From Gordionus sp. m RMFG-2023 (taxonomy: Eukaryota; Nematomorpha; Gordioida; Chordodea; Parachordodidae), in the NCBI RefSeq assembly GCF_954871325.1, contig NC_088775.1, positions 83,677,561 to 83,741,560 on the forward strand: DNA of 64,000 bases, read 5' to 3'. Within the stretch, counting starts at the first letter, position 1, and each line of letters begins with the position of its first letter. This document shows positions 24,587-36,144 of this stretch, piece by piece. The translations under genes were made by a program, and so were the position numbers. A model generated the notes under the pieces. The model searched no databases, was not told where the DNA came from, and was given only the letters and a program-made list of their open reading frames with translations.

Positions 24587-24832
24587 ATGGATAGATTTTT
24601 AAATTCAGATGATGAGCACAAATTGAGCGTTTGCAGTACGTTTTTTAACGTACTAGTTCATTTTTTTAAAGTTCATAATTGTTCGTTTTTTGTTTTCTAT
24701 TTTATTTTAATATCCTACTTGAAAAATAGTGATTCTAATGCATTATTTTATATTATATATGTTGATATCATTATGGCTCTTCAATCATTAAAAATCTGTT
24801 CTGAGATTAAATTATTTACAAAATTATTATGA
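24587..24832 (+). CDS. Unsupported short open frame head-to-head with TIMM10
   Basis: An 81-codon frame starting MDRFLNSDDEHKLS lies divergently from TIMM10, with only 26 bp between the two start codons. The first 14 residues are polar and could be a short first exon ending at GTTTGC. The rest is hydrophobic, A/T-driven and matches nothing I know. It may equally be the TIMM10 promoter. Confidence 0.15.
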   Translation: MDRFLNSDDEHKLSVCSTFFNVLVHFFKVHNCSFFVFYFILISYLKNSDSNALFYIIYVDIIMALQSLKICSEIKLFTKLL

Positions 24833-25294
24833 TTCTATGAGTGTTTTAAATATTATATATAGATATTAAAACGGAAAGCAAGAATATTGTTATTTAGTAA
24901 TAAAAGCAGTAATAATTGTAAAAAAATATCTAAGAAATGTTAATATTTTGGACATAAAACTATCAAAATCTAAATTCAAAAAATGCACATTTATACATAA
25001 TAATAATAAAATTCTAAATATGTTTGACTCAATATTTTATACAACTTATTTTTAACTGCTATTCATTTCTCATTTTCAATTCTATTTCAAATAATAATAT
25101 GTATATAATAAATACTTTTTTAAAATAAATTTGGTTTAAAATTAAACTATCATAATATTATAACAAATATTTATTTACATCAAACAAAACCAATTGCCTT
25201 AATTGCACTATTACATAGTTATTTGATATTATATACATAGTGCAACGACAATAGTTAAATTTATTACACCATCTCCCTGCCAATTTTTATAATT

Positions 25295-25405
25295 TTACTC
25301 TCGTGTATTTCTTGTTTCAATTGTTTTAAGTTTTATTTGTGTCTTTGAGATATATCGAAGTCGGCTACTAATTAATACATCAGGAGTCTCTTTTTTTTCT
25401 TTCAT
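25295..25405 (-). CDS. Unrecognised 36-codon open frame, possible exon
   Basis: On the minus strand an ATG opens a short basic frame (MKEKKETPDVLISSRLRYIS...) with balanced codon use for this A/T-rich DNA. It ends in CGAGAGTAAAATT, which could also be a splice donor (GA|GTAAAA). No family is recognised and the frame is short enough to occur by chance. Confidence 0.15.
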   Translation of the reverse strand: MKEKKETPDVLISSRLRYISKTQIKLKTIETRNTRE

Positions 25406-25559
25406 TCCTGTTCGTTATCATTTTTTGATGCTATCGAAAATTTTTATTATATATTTCCTGTTAATTCCGAATTTTAATTCTTATTATATTATAACAATGA
25501 TTTTTAAATACATATGTTTAACTCTATATTTTATATAACTTAAGCAACCGAATGCACCA

Positions 25560-26850
25560 TAAGTGTAGTCAGGATTATCCTGGAAAAAGGAGGGGGTGGT
25601 GGGGGGGGGGGGGGAATTAAAAAATTTCTGGTAGCAAAGTTACCAGATCCTAATTTGGGCGGGCCTTCGGCCCCCTTTTGCCCAGCCTTTGGCCCGGTTC
25701 TCGTAGTCTATATCTAGTCATAATTTATTTTTACCAGATAGGAGGTTAATTTTAACAAAAAAATAAATATTGTCATTATTTAAAATATAAGAAATTGGTT
25801 AACAGTCTATATCAAATAAAGGCTGGAACAAATAGAAAATATATTTTTATTGGTTTATATAAAATATAATAAATTACATATATATACATTAATACAAAAG
25901 CATGGTAATAATTTATTCCAAACAAGTATAAGAAATTTTTTTATATAAAGTTAGTAGATATATAGTTGATATTCCTCTATTAATAGAATTGGTTACAAAA
26001 TATTAGGTAGAATTCCCCTTTTACAGATATGTTTGACAGTTATAGAATATATTACTTAATATTTTAATAAGCTTTACTAATCAATGTTTTTGTTAATAAA
26101 TATAAGCAACAAATAGATCAATTCTTTAAAGCCATCTATTTATTTTAAATAAAAAAAATTATATTAAAAATTAACCATCATCCCACAATGGATTACCTTA
26201 TTAGATATTGACGCTACTGAAAGAATTGTTTTTTTCATTTACATTCTTTAAAAGATATTTTATTATGTCCTTATCAATATTTTAAGTCTTCTGTAAAATA
26301 TGTAATTCACTATTGGTAAAAATTATTTGATTGTCATATGATAATAGATAAAATTAGATATACTGTAAATCTACGACACATAATATTCCATTGTTTGTAA
26401 TGTCCATTAATTTTTTTATTTAATTTATAATTTAATTTTATCAATAATTTTATAATTATATTTTACTTTTATTAAGATAAATAAATTAAAGTTACACACT
26501 TTATAAAAAATAGATATTTTATGAATCTATTAATAGTAATTATAATACATTTCACTCTTGTCTTAAGACTTATCTTTGGCTTATATTTCATTTCTTAAAA
26601 AACATTTTTGGTTTCACTTTTTTTAATATATAAATGCTTTTTTCCAAAAAAGTATGAATTTTAATGAATTGTTTTAGTTTAAAAAAATATTATCTTTTAC
26701 ATTTTCTTTTAAATTATTGTTTAAGATATATACATACATATTTGGGGGACAGGTAGGAAGAGACTAAGGAGGATATTTTTTATTAGCTTAAAATGATATT
26801 CACAACAAGTAATGTATTTCTGAAGAGCCCCCCCCCCCACCGGCTACGCC
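25560..26850. repeat. Region bounded by hAT-like ends with long G/C runs
   Basis: The left side reads GTGTAGTCAGGATTATCCTGG followed by a long G run. The right side reads a C run followed by ACCGGCTACGCCTATG, roughly its inverse. The left part also holds GGGCCTTCGGCCC like the 7,890-8,294 element. The interior is A/T-rich without a transposase. No target duplication was found, so the boundaries are tentative. Confidence 0.35.
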
Positions 26851-26861
26851 TATGTCAATAT

Positions 26862-27300
26862 CCATATTTCCATTATTTAAAGCTTTCATATCAGAATCAA
26901 TAGCTTTTCTTTCTTTTTCATCTAATTAATATATAATAAATGAGTTATAGATGTTTTAATTAAATATACTTTGTTCAACTTCAATTCTCCCTCTTCTTTT
27001 GTCTAAAATATTATCAACACAATATTGTTTCCATTTCCATTATTTAAAGAATTTATCGCAAAATCAATATCTATTTGTTCTTTATTATCTAATAAGTAAA
27101 ATAAATGAGTTAAAGATGTTTTAATTGAATATACTTTAACTCCAATTCTTTTATTGCCTCATCTTCTTTTGTTTCAAATATTATCAATATTGTTTTCATT
27201 TCCATTATTTAAAACATTCATTTCAAAATCAATCTCTTCCCTTTTCATTATCTAATATAAAATAAATGAGTAAAAGATGTTTTCATTAAATATACTCGGT
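26862..27300. repeat. Tandem repeat, about three units of ~165 bp
   Basis: Three successive units each contain TTTCCATTATTTAAA, a TCA[AG]AATCAAT block, ATAAATGAGT and AGATGTTTT followed by ATTAAATATACT. On the minus strand parts of the units read as peptide (LNNGN, IKTS..THL), but with stops, so this may be decayed repeat-coding sequence. Confidence 0.7.
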
Positions 27301-27569
27301 GTTTAACAAATTAATTTTGTTTACTGATTTGTATTTTAGAAATTTTCTTAGGAGAGGTATAGTAAATTAAATTTTAAATCGTAATATAGTTGATTAGTAA
27401 TTTTGAACTCGACTAACACAAATCACAATATTAAATTGGATTTATTTTATTTCCAATTAATAAATAATTACGTGATACGTGATAAAAGCGTTTTCGCCCT
27501 CTGGTTGTGGATACAACAGAGTTACGCTAGGTTTTCCTCAAAAATCCATCAAACTGGATAGTTAATTAA

Positions 27570-27765
27570 GGGGAGAAAAAATGAGGAGCCCTTCACACGT
27601 TTGTGGGCAAGCCGCACGTACTTGTACGCGCAACAGTCCGAGAACTGTTGCTTAAACGTCTATAGGCTAATAGAAAAAAAGAAATGGGCAAAACAAAAGC
27701 CTATACCCAAGAACTGTAAAAATAATTTAATTACTTTAAGGGTGGGTGGTGGCTAAGTTTAAGTT
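27570..27765 (+). repeat. Dispersed repeat (family K)
   Basis: Blocks GTTTGTGGGCAAGCCGCACG, CAGTCCGAGAACTGTTGC, TTAAACGTCTATAGGCTAAT and GGGCAAAACAAAAGCC match the reverse complement of 21,275-21,430 in order. Confidence 0.6.
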
Positions 27766-28644
27766 TAGCATCTTTAATGTAAGCCTTGACAAAAACAAGT
27801 CAGTAATAGGTTTATGACTAAAGAGGAAGTAAGATTGAGAAGAAAAGAAAAGTAGACAAAAAATCTAATAAATAATTTAAATAATAAAAATTAATTAAGG
27901 TTCAACTGTTAATGCTTGCTTGATATTTAGACATTATTATTAAGTATTCAAATACTTTTTACTTGTCTTATAATATGCCATATTTAAAATCTAATCAATA
28001 TCGAATCTTAAAAACTCATAATACTATAATATGGAAATAGAATGTATAATTTTAAATAATAATATACATATAAAAAAAATAAAATTATTATAACTATACG
28101 TGATTGATATTTCATTTTTAACACAAAATTTGATTGCAATTTTTAATATAGTGAAAATATAATTTATACTACTAATCTAATAATTAAAATAGGACTCATT
28201 TAATAAAAACCTTTATAGTCTTATTGATTTCTAATAATATCAAATCTATATGTACATAATAGGATTTTGAAAAAATCTCTTAGGGGAATATCAAAATTAT
28301 TTATTTCAAAGGGCTGTTAGGGAACATTAAATAAAAAAAAATCGTTCAGGAGGCTATTAAAATTTTTGAAGGGGCTCGAGCCCCTTCATGCACGCCCCCT
28401 CCCCCTAGTGATGCTACCGGTATGTTGTATTAATAACCATTATTTGCTATTTCTACTTTACAGTTATATTTTATATTTTCCAAATAATGATAATATACAA
28501 ATAATAAAATATATTTTCTAATATGCTTAACAACGGAATTATCATAATCGTGATTTAAAGTTAATTCATACAAGGTCAATCTGATTAAATGAATTAGAAA
28601 TGAAAATATCTATAATATATTTCATATGAATTATTATAATATAC

Positions 28645-28790
28645 TTTAAAAACGAATTATTTGAATCGAATAATTCGTACGAATATAAATCTTATTTTTT
28701 GCGAATAAATTATTTGATTCGTTTATAGAAATCAAAGAATAATGCATTATTCCATTCAAATTCGTTTTTGAATAGGTCTACTACACTATA
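28645..28790. repeat. ATTCG-rich repeat (family C)
   Basis: Contains AAAAACGAATTATTTGAATC, GAATAATTCGTACGAATA and ends in AATTCGTTTTTGAATAGG, giving inverted AAAACGAAT/ATTCGTTTTT ends. Confidence 0.6.
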
Positions 28791-28836
28791 TATCTAATAG
28801 CGACAACATTTAAATATTTATTAAACACTACTACTA

Positions 28837-29039
28837 GTGATAAATGGCCCGATTGGGTTGCTTTTTTAAAATGGCTCGATTTAGATTTTAGCCAAAATAA
28901 TATTTTGAAAACCTAGAAATTTGGCAACTAAAGACCCAAACCTTTCTATCACATTGAGCAAAATATTCAGGCTTATATAATATTATTTTGGCTAAATTTT
29001 AATAGGGTCGTTTTTAGAAATCGATCCAAACTACTACAC
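28837..29039. repeat. MITE family A copy
   Basis: TA precedes GTGATAAATGGCCCGATTGG. The interior has TTTTAGCCAAAATAATATT, CCCAAACCTTTCTATCAC, TATTATTTTGGCTAAATTTT and GGTCGTTTTTAGAAATCGAT. The end ACTACTACAC is followed by TA. Confidence 0.65.
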
Positions 29040-29631
29040 TATTTTTTTTTTAATATTTTAAATGTTATTATATTCAATGGCCTAAAGAATGACTAATAAA
29101 AAGATATCGTTTATAGATAAATATCATCAGATATGTGTTCTATATATCAATGTTGCTTTTTTAAAAATTATTATCCACCGAGCCAGTAACCTACTTATAC
29201 CATAATGCCCTTGGATTTCACAGAAATCTGTAGAATTTAACACGTCATAAAATAGAAGGTTAGACAGCATTACGCCCATCCCTTAGGTCAAAGGAAAGCC
29301 TTTGATCCGGGATCACATTTTCATAAACCTATTTCTTATCAAATGCCCATTCCACACAGGAGTGTCAGTAGGATTTTTCCCAGAGGAGGGCGAAGAATTA
29401 TATACAATGCATTAAAATGCAGGTGGTCTATTTAAAAAAATCTTGATTACGCCATTTCTTTTAAATGGGTCTAATCGAGATTTATAATAACACAGAGAAA
29501 CATGCAATAGTGGGCGATCGGGGCAGCTGCCCCTAGCCACCAAAATAAATGATTTTAGGAGCCACCAAATTTTGGAATTTACTATATTATTTGTAGCTCT
29601 TGAAAAATAAGATATTTTTTGTACATACTAT

Positions 29632-30616
29632 TAGTGATGTTAAGGAAAGTAACTATTACCGTTACATTTTGGCTAAAAAATAACTGTAACTAGTTATATT
29701 TTTAAAATTGTAACTAGTAACTGTAACTAGTAACTGTAACTAGTTATAATTATTGAAATGTAACTGTCAAAAGTAAAGTTACTTTTAAAGATATATTCAA
29801 ATAATTAATTTTATTTTTAATATGTTGTGATAAATTAATTTCAAATTAAATTTATTTTTTAAATTAAATTTATTAATTTAAAATTTTGTGAAAATGTCTG
29901 ATTGTTATAATTTCCCGTTCAAATTTACCTTAATACCTCAAAGTGAATCCCAGACGAATGAATCATGCTCAAAACCAACATCACTTGATGTAGTTGGATT
30001 TTTTGATCTCTTTATCAAATCTAATAACAACACTTTTTCTTTATATAACGATTTTCCAAAGTTAAAATTACTCTTCATTAAATATAATGTTGTTCTAACA
30101 TCAAGTACTCCCGTAGAGCGCTTGTTCAGTCTAGGTAAGCTCATTTTTGGAGATAAACGAGCCGTCTCTTAGATAATAACTTTGAAATTAATTTGTTGTT
30201 AAAAGCAAATAAACATTTATTAGATTCTAATTTTTATGAAAAATAAATGTTTTTTTTTCAATGCAAATATATATTTTTATATTCGATGTAAATATTCAAT
30301 TTTGCGATATTTTTTTATATAAATAAATTGTATATTATTTTAAATAACTGATTATACTTTGTTTATCCTAATTTTTTTTATATTAAATAAATGCATTCAA
30401 TAAATAAATAATGCGCATATGAATGATGTATAAAGTAAGTAACTAATTACTTTTGAAAATAACTGTAACTAATAACTAGTTACTCTTGTAAAAATGTAAC
30501 TAATAACTAGTTACTTTTGTAAAAATGTAACTAGTAACTGTAACTAGTTATGTTTTTGCCAATGTAACTAGTAACTGTAACTAGTTATGTTTCAAAAGTA
30601 ACTTTTAACATCACTA
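29632..30616 (+). mobile_element. hAT transposon with both ends and a decayed transposase
   Basis: The 985-bp element has TAGTGATGTTAA inverted termini. It is flanked by CATACTAT (29,624-29,631) and TATACTAT (30,617-30,624), an 8-bp duplication with one mismatch. Both subterminal regions carry many TAACTAGTAACTG-type repeats, the sort of array hAT transposases bind. The interior encodes only the C-terminal dimerisation segment of a hAT transposase, so this is an internally deleted, non-autonomous derivative. Confidence 0.85.
29888..30243 (+). pseudogene. hAT transposase C-terminal fragment
   Basis: The frame from 29,888 contains STPVERLFSLGKLIFGDKRA, the hAT C-terminal dimerisation motif, then meets TAG at 30,170-30,172. 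The same frame continues as DNNFEINLLLKANK to a second stop near 30,243, matching the usual continuation of the domain. The catalytic DDE parts are missing. Confidence 0.75.
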
Positions 30617-31114
30617 TATACTATATACAAGCAAGGCATTATTATTTTTTTTTGTAAAAAATCTATGCATGTTGAAAAGAGGGTACTATAACAAAAAATT
30701 TGATTTATATTTTAGTAAAAACACTTCATTTATTTTTGGTTAAGAAATTTTATTTTTTTTAACGAAATTTGATATAATATTATTCTCGTCGAATTAAGAG
30801 TGAAGTTTATTATCATTACCTTGGAAATCAAATTCAAAATAAAATTATTAACTTAATAGTAAAAAAATGTTGATACTACTAAAAAAAATATTTTTCCGTA
30901 ATATTAGACTGCACACCAGACATATCAGATAAATGGTTAATATTCTAATATTACCAATAAAAGTAGCGTTTTTATGCTTTCCGGTTGTCATATCTTAAAT
31001 CTGTTACTTGGTAACATGGCACGATTATCATTAGTCTCAAAATTATTTTTAGCGTTGTCTAATGAATAAATATTCACGTTTCGCAGCGATGGCAAATTTT
31101 GAAGGATCATATGA

Positions 31115-32100
31115 ATCACTTTACGTTAAACCCGTTACTTGACGAGATGGGAGTGTAAGGTGGTGAGTGTAAAAGTCATTAGAAATAAGATTCGTCATAT
31201 ATACGATGCACTAATAGACGTATCCGAAAAAACGAAAGATCCCAAATGCTGCACAGAAGGCATTTCATTAGCTAAAGAAATAAAACAATTTCCATTATTG
31301 GTAACTCTTGTCATCTTATTTGATATATTAACCCAGGTGAATTTATTAAATAAGGTCATGCAAAGTGACATTATTGAATTGGATGGAATGATCGCACTTA
31401 TAGAAAGTATGCAAGATATTTTAGATCGCTTCAAGAAAAACGGTTTTCAGGATTCCATTTACTCAGCGAATGAGCTTGAGCAGAAATCAGAATTAAGTTT
31501 AGAAAGGCAGTGCTTTCCTCTAATAGCATTAATTTGTAAAACAATTTTCTTACGAAGGAGATGACACGTTTAATGATCCTCAAAAAAAATATGAGATCAA
31601 ATTTTTCAATGCATTACTAGGAGAGAAATTGGTTGGAGGAACGTTTCCAGCTGTTAAATCTTTTATTTATTATACCAGAATTAATAAATACGATCGAAAG
31701 ATAGCTATAGGAAAAATGTTATCAATTAACTATTATATTCACAGATTAGGATATTCTATAAAGTGATATAAATCTGCTAGATCTACTAATTGAATTAAAA
31801 TATTCAATTAATATATTAAGCAAGCATCCTATAAAAATTCAATTTAAAATTTTATTACGCTACATTTACACTAATTGATTAAAGAAGCCTTACCAAATAT
31901 ATCCATTGTTATTAAGGATTACTTTAATCTTTCCAACTACTGTGGCATCCGCAGAACGCAGCCCTTTTCTCAAATTAATATAACTACTACGTTCCTGTAT
32001 GGCACAGGACCGACTTGTTAATCTCTCTTCACTTTCAATAGAAATGATATCGACTCATCGTTAGATTATACTAACATAATATCCTTTTGGAATATAAAAA
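31115..32100 (+). pseudogene. ZMYM1-like hAT-family transposase relic
   Basis: A 142-codon frame starting near 31,139 contains TRWECKVVSVKVI, an ISLAKEIKQFPLL block and FDILTQVNLLNKVMQS. This is the ordered middle part of the transposase-derived proteins annotated as zinc finger MYM-type 1-like. After a frameshift comes NDPQKKYEIKFFNALL (31,570-31,620). Near 31,880-32,050 the C-terminal domain follows: LPNISIVIR, FPTTVASAER and, after a stop, CMAQDRLVNLSSLSIEM. Frame changes and stops mean it cannot be expressed whole. It belongs to a different hAT lineage from the element just upstream. Confidence 0.75.
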
Positions 32101-32109
32101 TCCGAAGAG

Positions 32110-33535
32110 GATAAATAAAATTGCAGTATTTTCGTTCATGATTATATTCATTTTTATAATGTGCGCTACTAATTTATGATTAAAATTTAATAGAATATAT
32201 AGGCTATTAGTTCTCATTGCGAGAAATTATCAAAAAAGCTTAGGTGAATTGTGTTTTTGAGGCCGTCAAATTATTTTTTGTACTAGACCCTAAAAGTCTC
32301 GGCACGGCGCTGATAACACATGTCATGCCCCATAATTATAAATAAACTTTGATGCCATATTTTCTACTAACGTTGTTAAATGGTTTGGTTTTTGGATCGT
32401 GTATTTTCGAGTCAAACCCGCAAAAAACGGCAATAACCCAAAATCTGAAACCTGATCTGAATGAGTCTTCGCAATTAGACTAGGAGTTGATATATAGACT
32501 CAAAATAAATATTTAATTAAAAAACTTTATCGATATTAATATGATGGGTGATAATCAAAGGGAAATTAATTGAAATATCTTTTAAGACTGAAATGCAACG
32601 TTACTCATTCACCCAATAACCATCATCGATCAATAAAATATGAGTCGAAAAATAACTATGACCTTGGACGCGATATATTTTAAATGTTAAATCTGGGGTT
32701 AAATTCCGAAAATATGATAGAAAATTTAAAAAATTAAATGATTTGCTATTTAAAAAAAATATACTAATAAAAAATCAGCCCAACCGAGAGAAGCTGTCTT
32801 CCAAGATATAGTGCCTTGAGAAGAGTTCTTAGCATCTTTCGAACGTGTCCCATCTATCAAGAAAAAACGGAATAATTTTTGTCTTTGAAACTAATATCTT
32901 ATGGGGAAAAAAATCTCATTATTTGTAAATTTTATAACTTTTTAAATGAAAGAAAGAAATTAATGAGAATGAACTTGTAGAAATAAACAAACATAGCCAT
33001 AAATGAAGCACATTACATGCCCAGCTTTAAGATCAAAGCAAGTTGCTTTCAAATCAAGTTATCTTCGTAACCTGAATTCTGGATTAGAAATGATGGTTAT
33101 GAGGTAGAACATGAATAATAAAATTTAAAATAATAATTTATTATGGTGCTATAAAAAAAAATATATAGTAATTATTTGGTACAGAAAATTAAAACGGTAT
33201 AGTCCTAAATGTCTTATCCCGAGGGTTAGACTTCTTAAAACGCATCCCACCTTAAGGTATGGTGTATTTGTGAACCAACCTAAAAATTAAAGAATGGAAG
33301 ATAAAGATGGCTGGCCTTCGTTAGTTGACCGAACTTAAATCGGCCAAATTAAATTCGGGTTATGAACAAGGATTCCACGACCGAGGCCCTTAGGCAAAAA
33401 TCCAAATTATTATTTTTTATCCTGAAGAATTGCACTAAAAACTTAGAAGAAAAAAATCATGCCGATAAAGATGACTGATAAAAAATCTGAACCGCATATA
33501 TAGTTTTGAGAATAGCCATAACTGTATGAGGTGCG
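32110..33535. other. Gene-free stretch
   Basis: No coding segment recognised. A short piece at 32,340-32,420 (AACGTTGTTAAATGG) resembles a family A end. The GC-richer patch 33,210-33,400 is unexplained. Confidence 0.35.
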
Positions 33536-33540
33536 ATTTC

Positions 33541-33915
33541 ATTAAAATTTTAAAACTTCTGAGTTTTGAAAACTTTTCAAATTTTTTAAAAAGGATTTCG
33601 GACTTTACTTAATATAAAAATAAAAAACTTTGCAGAATATAATTCTAGAAAATTTTAAAAAAATATCAAAAATTTAACATGATTTTGTTAAAATTTTAAA
33701 ACTTCTGAAAGTTTAAAACTTTTCAAATTTTTTTTAAAAAATGGATTTAGCCTATTATAAAAATAAAAACATGTCCAAAATATAATTCTAGAAAATAAAA
33801 ATTTCCAAATTTAAATATGATTTTATTAAAATTTTAATACTTCTGAAAGTTTAAAAACAAATGGAATTTTTTTAAAAAAGATTTTGGACTTAGCCTTAGG
33901 AAGAAAATAAAATTT
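33541..33915. repeat. Tandem repeat, about three units of ~140 bp
   Basis: Units start at about 33,541, 33,688 and 33,826 with [AG]TTAAAATTTTAA[AT]ACTTCTG. They continue through CTTTTCAAATTTTTT, AAAAATAAAAA and AATATAATTCTAGAAAA. The third unit is shortened. Confidence 0.75.
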
Positions 33916-34868
33916 AGTTAACAATGTCACCCTTTACATATAACTTTTGATGATTAATTATAAATATCTTATTATACCTTAATTATTTTTTTTATTTTAC
34001 TTTAAAAAAATAAAATAAATAAAAAGGTCAACTAAACGGGGGTATTAATTTCCCGACAAACAATGATTTTCCTATCATTTGTTTGCATTGAGACAAAAAT
34101 TAACAATATACATATTATTTCTTTTTACAAAAAAAAATAGAATAAAAATATTACATCTACTTTTTTAAAATGCATAAAATATAGTACACAACACATATCG
34201 TATTTCGTTGGGCGGGAGGCGACAACCAAACGAGTCAATTTTTTTTTGTATAATAGTGTAAATAATATATATAATAATTTTCCTCCCTGTTCCCTTTAAA
34301 TTTAAAGAGAAATTTTAGAAAAAATTATATATAACATAATAAGATAAGAAAGATAGATTATCATATTACAAAAAAAAATTAATAATTCTAAAACTATTGT
34401 ATTAAGGCAATGAAATAACGTACTATAAATAATATTTTAATTTTTTAACATTCGATACCACCAGATTAGTGATTATAAAATAAAAATAATATACATATAA
34501 AAAAATGTAATATAATATTATGATGAAGAGTATATAGATAAGATTTTTTTTTAAAAATATTTATTGATGAAATATAATCTTAATCTAGTAAACACCCAAA
34601 CTTATGGCAAATTTCAAAACATAGCATCGATCTCCAATGGTTACAAAATACGATTTCAATTGTATATTTTAATTCAAGATTGGCTATGTATTTAACCCCT
34701 GAGTGGTAAGGTAGATAAACAAATAATGTAAGTTTTGAGTGGGGTGTAACTCACTCCCTTCTTAAAACTCTGATATCCTACACAAATTTATATGACTGTC
34801 GTTTTTGCTTCCAAATATTTTTTTATCTTATAAATTAATCAATGAAATTACTAAAACTTTTTATAAAC

Positions 34869-35112
34869 ATCAGAGATCTACAGAGGTACCATTGCAGGGC
34901 CCGGCCAGGATTTTTCTTTAAAAAAAATTTTTCGACCCGGCCCAGTTTTTATATTTTTAGGTCCGGCTCAGCTAGGATTTTTTTATAATATATTACATTT
35001 ACTTTTAATTTTTATAACTAATGGCGATTTATAATATAAGGCCAGGCCCGGGTATATTTTAAAAGAATTAAAATAAGCTTGGCCAGTGGACCCGGGCCTG
35101 AAGGTCTCTGAT
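34869..35112. repeat. CCGGG-rich palindromic repeat (family B), complete-looking copy
   Basis: The ends are inverted ATCAGAGA. The left arm reads GATCTACAGAGGTACCATTG then GGGCCCGGCC. The right arm ends GGACCCGGGCCTGAAGG then TCTCTGAT. The core TTTTTATAACTAATGGCGAT is shared with the copies at 1-146, 1,793 and 55,030. There is no coding capacity. Confidence 0.7.
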
Positions 35113-35889
35113 TAACATAGCTATAATATAAGTTATAAGGCTATTAAGAAAATCATGTTAAAAAAATATCGGAATGTTTTAATTGTAGTGACAAATTAAA
35201 AATCTCTGGAGAGGTTGCTATGCCCTAGTATACTTATTAAGGCATAAAATAAAGGCTCCTATTTTTCTTAGTATCAACATTGGGTAAGTATAATAAATGA
35301 ATATGAATAGGACCTGGTGAGAAATAATCTTGGTTTATAAAGATACTTTTATTTCTGCTCGTTAAGAGGGACTAAACTAATTTGGATTATGATTACCCCA
35401 AAAGGCAAAAGTTAATAAAATGAGATTATTTTTAATTTAAAAATATAATTCATTTTATATTGATTGAATTAAAAGAAATTGTCAGATAGTCTAGCTGAAA
35501 ATCGAATAATTAAATATATCGAAATAACAAAATTTACTATTTGTATTTGATTCAAGAAAATTTGTTTTTTTTAAAAAATAATTAATAAATTATTCGAATA
35601 AAAATTTAGTGTTGTTAAGATAACTATTTACAGGTAACTTTAGTGGTAATCATTATTTGGTGAATTCTTAAATTTGAAATCCCTGCATATTAAATATAAT
35701 GTTCTGCTTGCATTTACTCAATTTAGGATAACCGAGAAAAACAATTAGATAATTTATTAACCTCAAATTTATGAAAATAAATATTCTATGAGCTATTTAA
35801 ATTCAAATTTTTATGAACAATAAATATATTATTATGATAATGTGTTTTTTCTGGCAATATTTTTCCAACTTTGAATTTTTGGCGTGTTT

Positions 35890-36140
35890 TTTTTTAAATT
35901 TGAAAATCTGATCTTACCGGACATGTATTTCAACGTGTTTAGAATGCCTATCTTATGAGTTGTAGCCAATTTTGCTGTTAACATTGAATCATTTTTAATT
36001 TATATAAAAATACTATGGAAAAATTAATATAAATTATATTAAGTTCAAAAGTGCAAGCCAAAATTGTTTGAAATTCATATAGGTATTTAAAACTAATTGG
36101 AATACATTTCTGGTAAAATCAGATTTTTTAAATTTTAAAA
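35890..36140. repeat. Palindromic repeat (family G), two inverted arms
   Basis: The left arm holds GAAAATCTGATCTTACCGG and GTGTTTAGAATGCCTATC. The right arm holds the inverse blocks ATATAGGTATTTAAAACT, GGAATACATTTCTGGTAAAA and TCAGATTTTTT. A single arm occurs at 7,255-7,375 and a fragment near 51,580-51,620. Confidence 0.5.
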
Positions 36141-36144
36141 AAAG

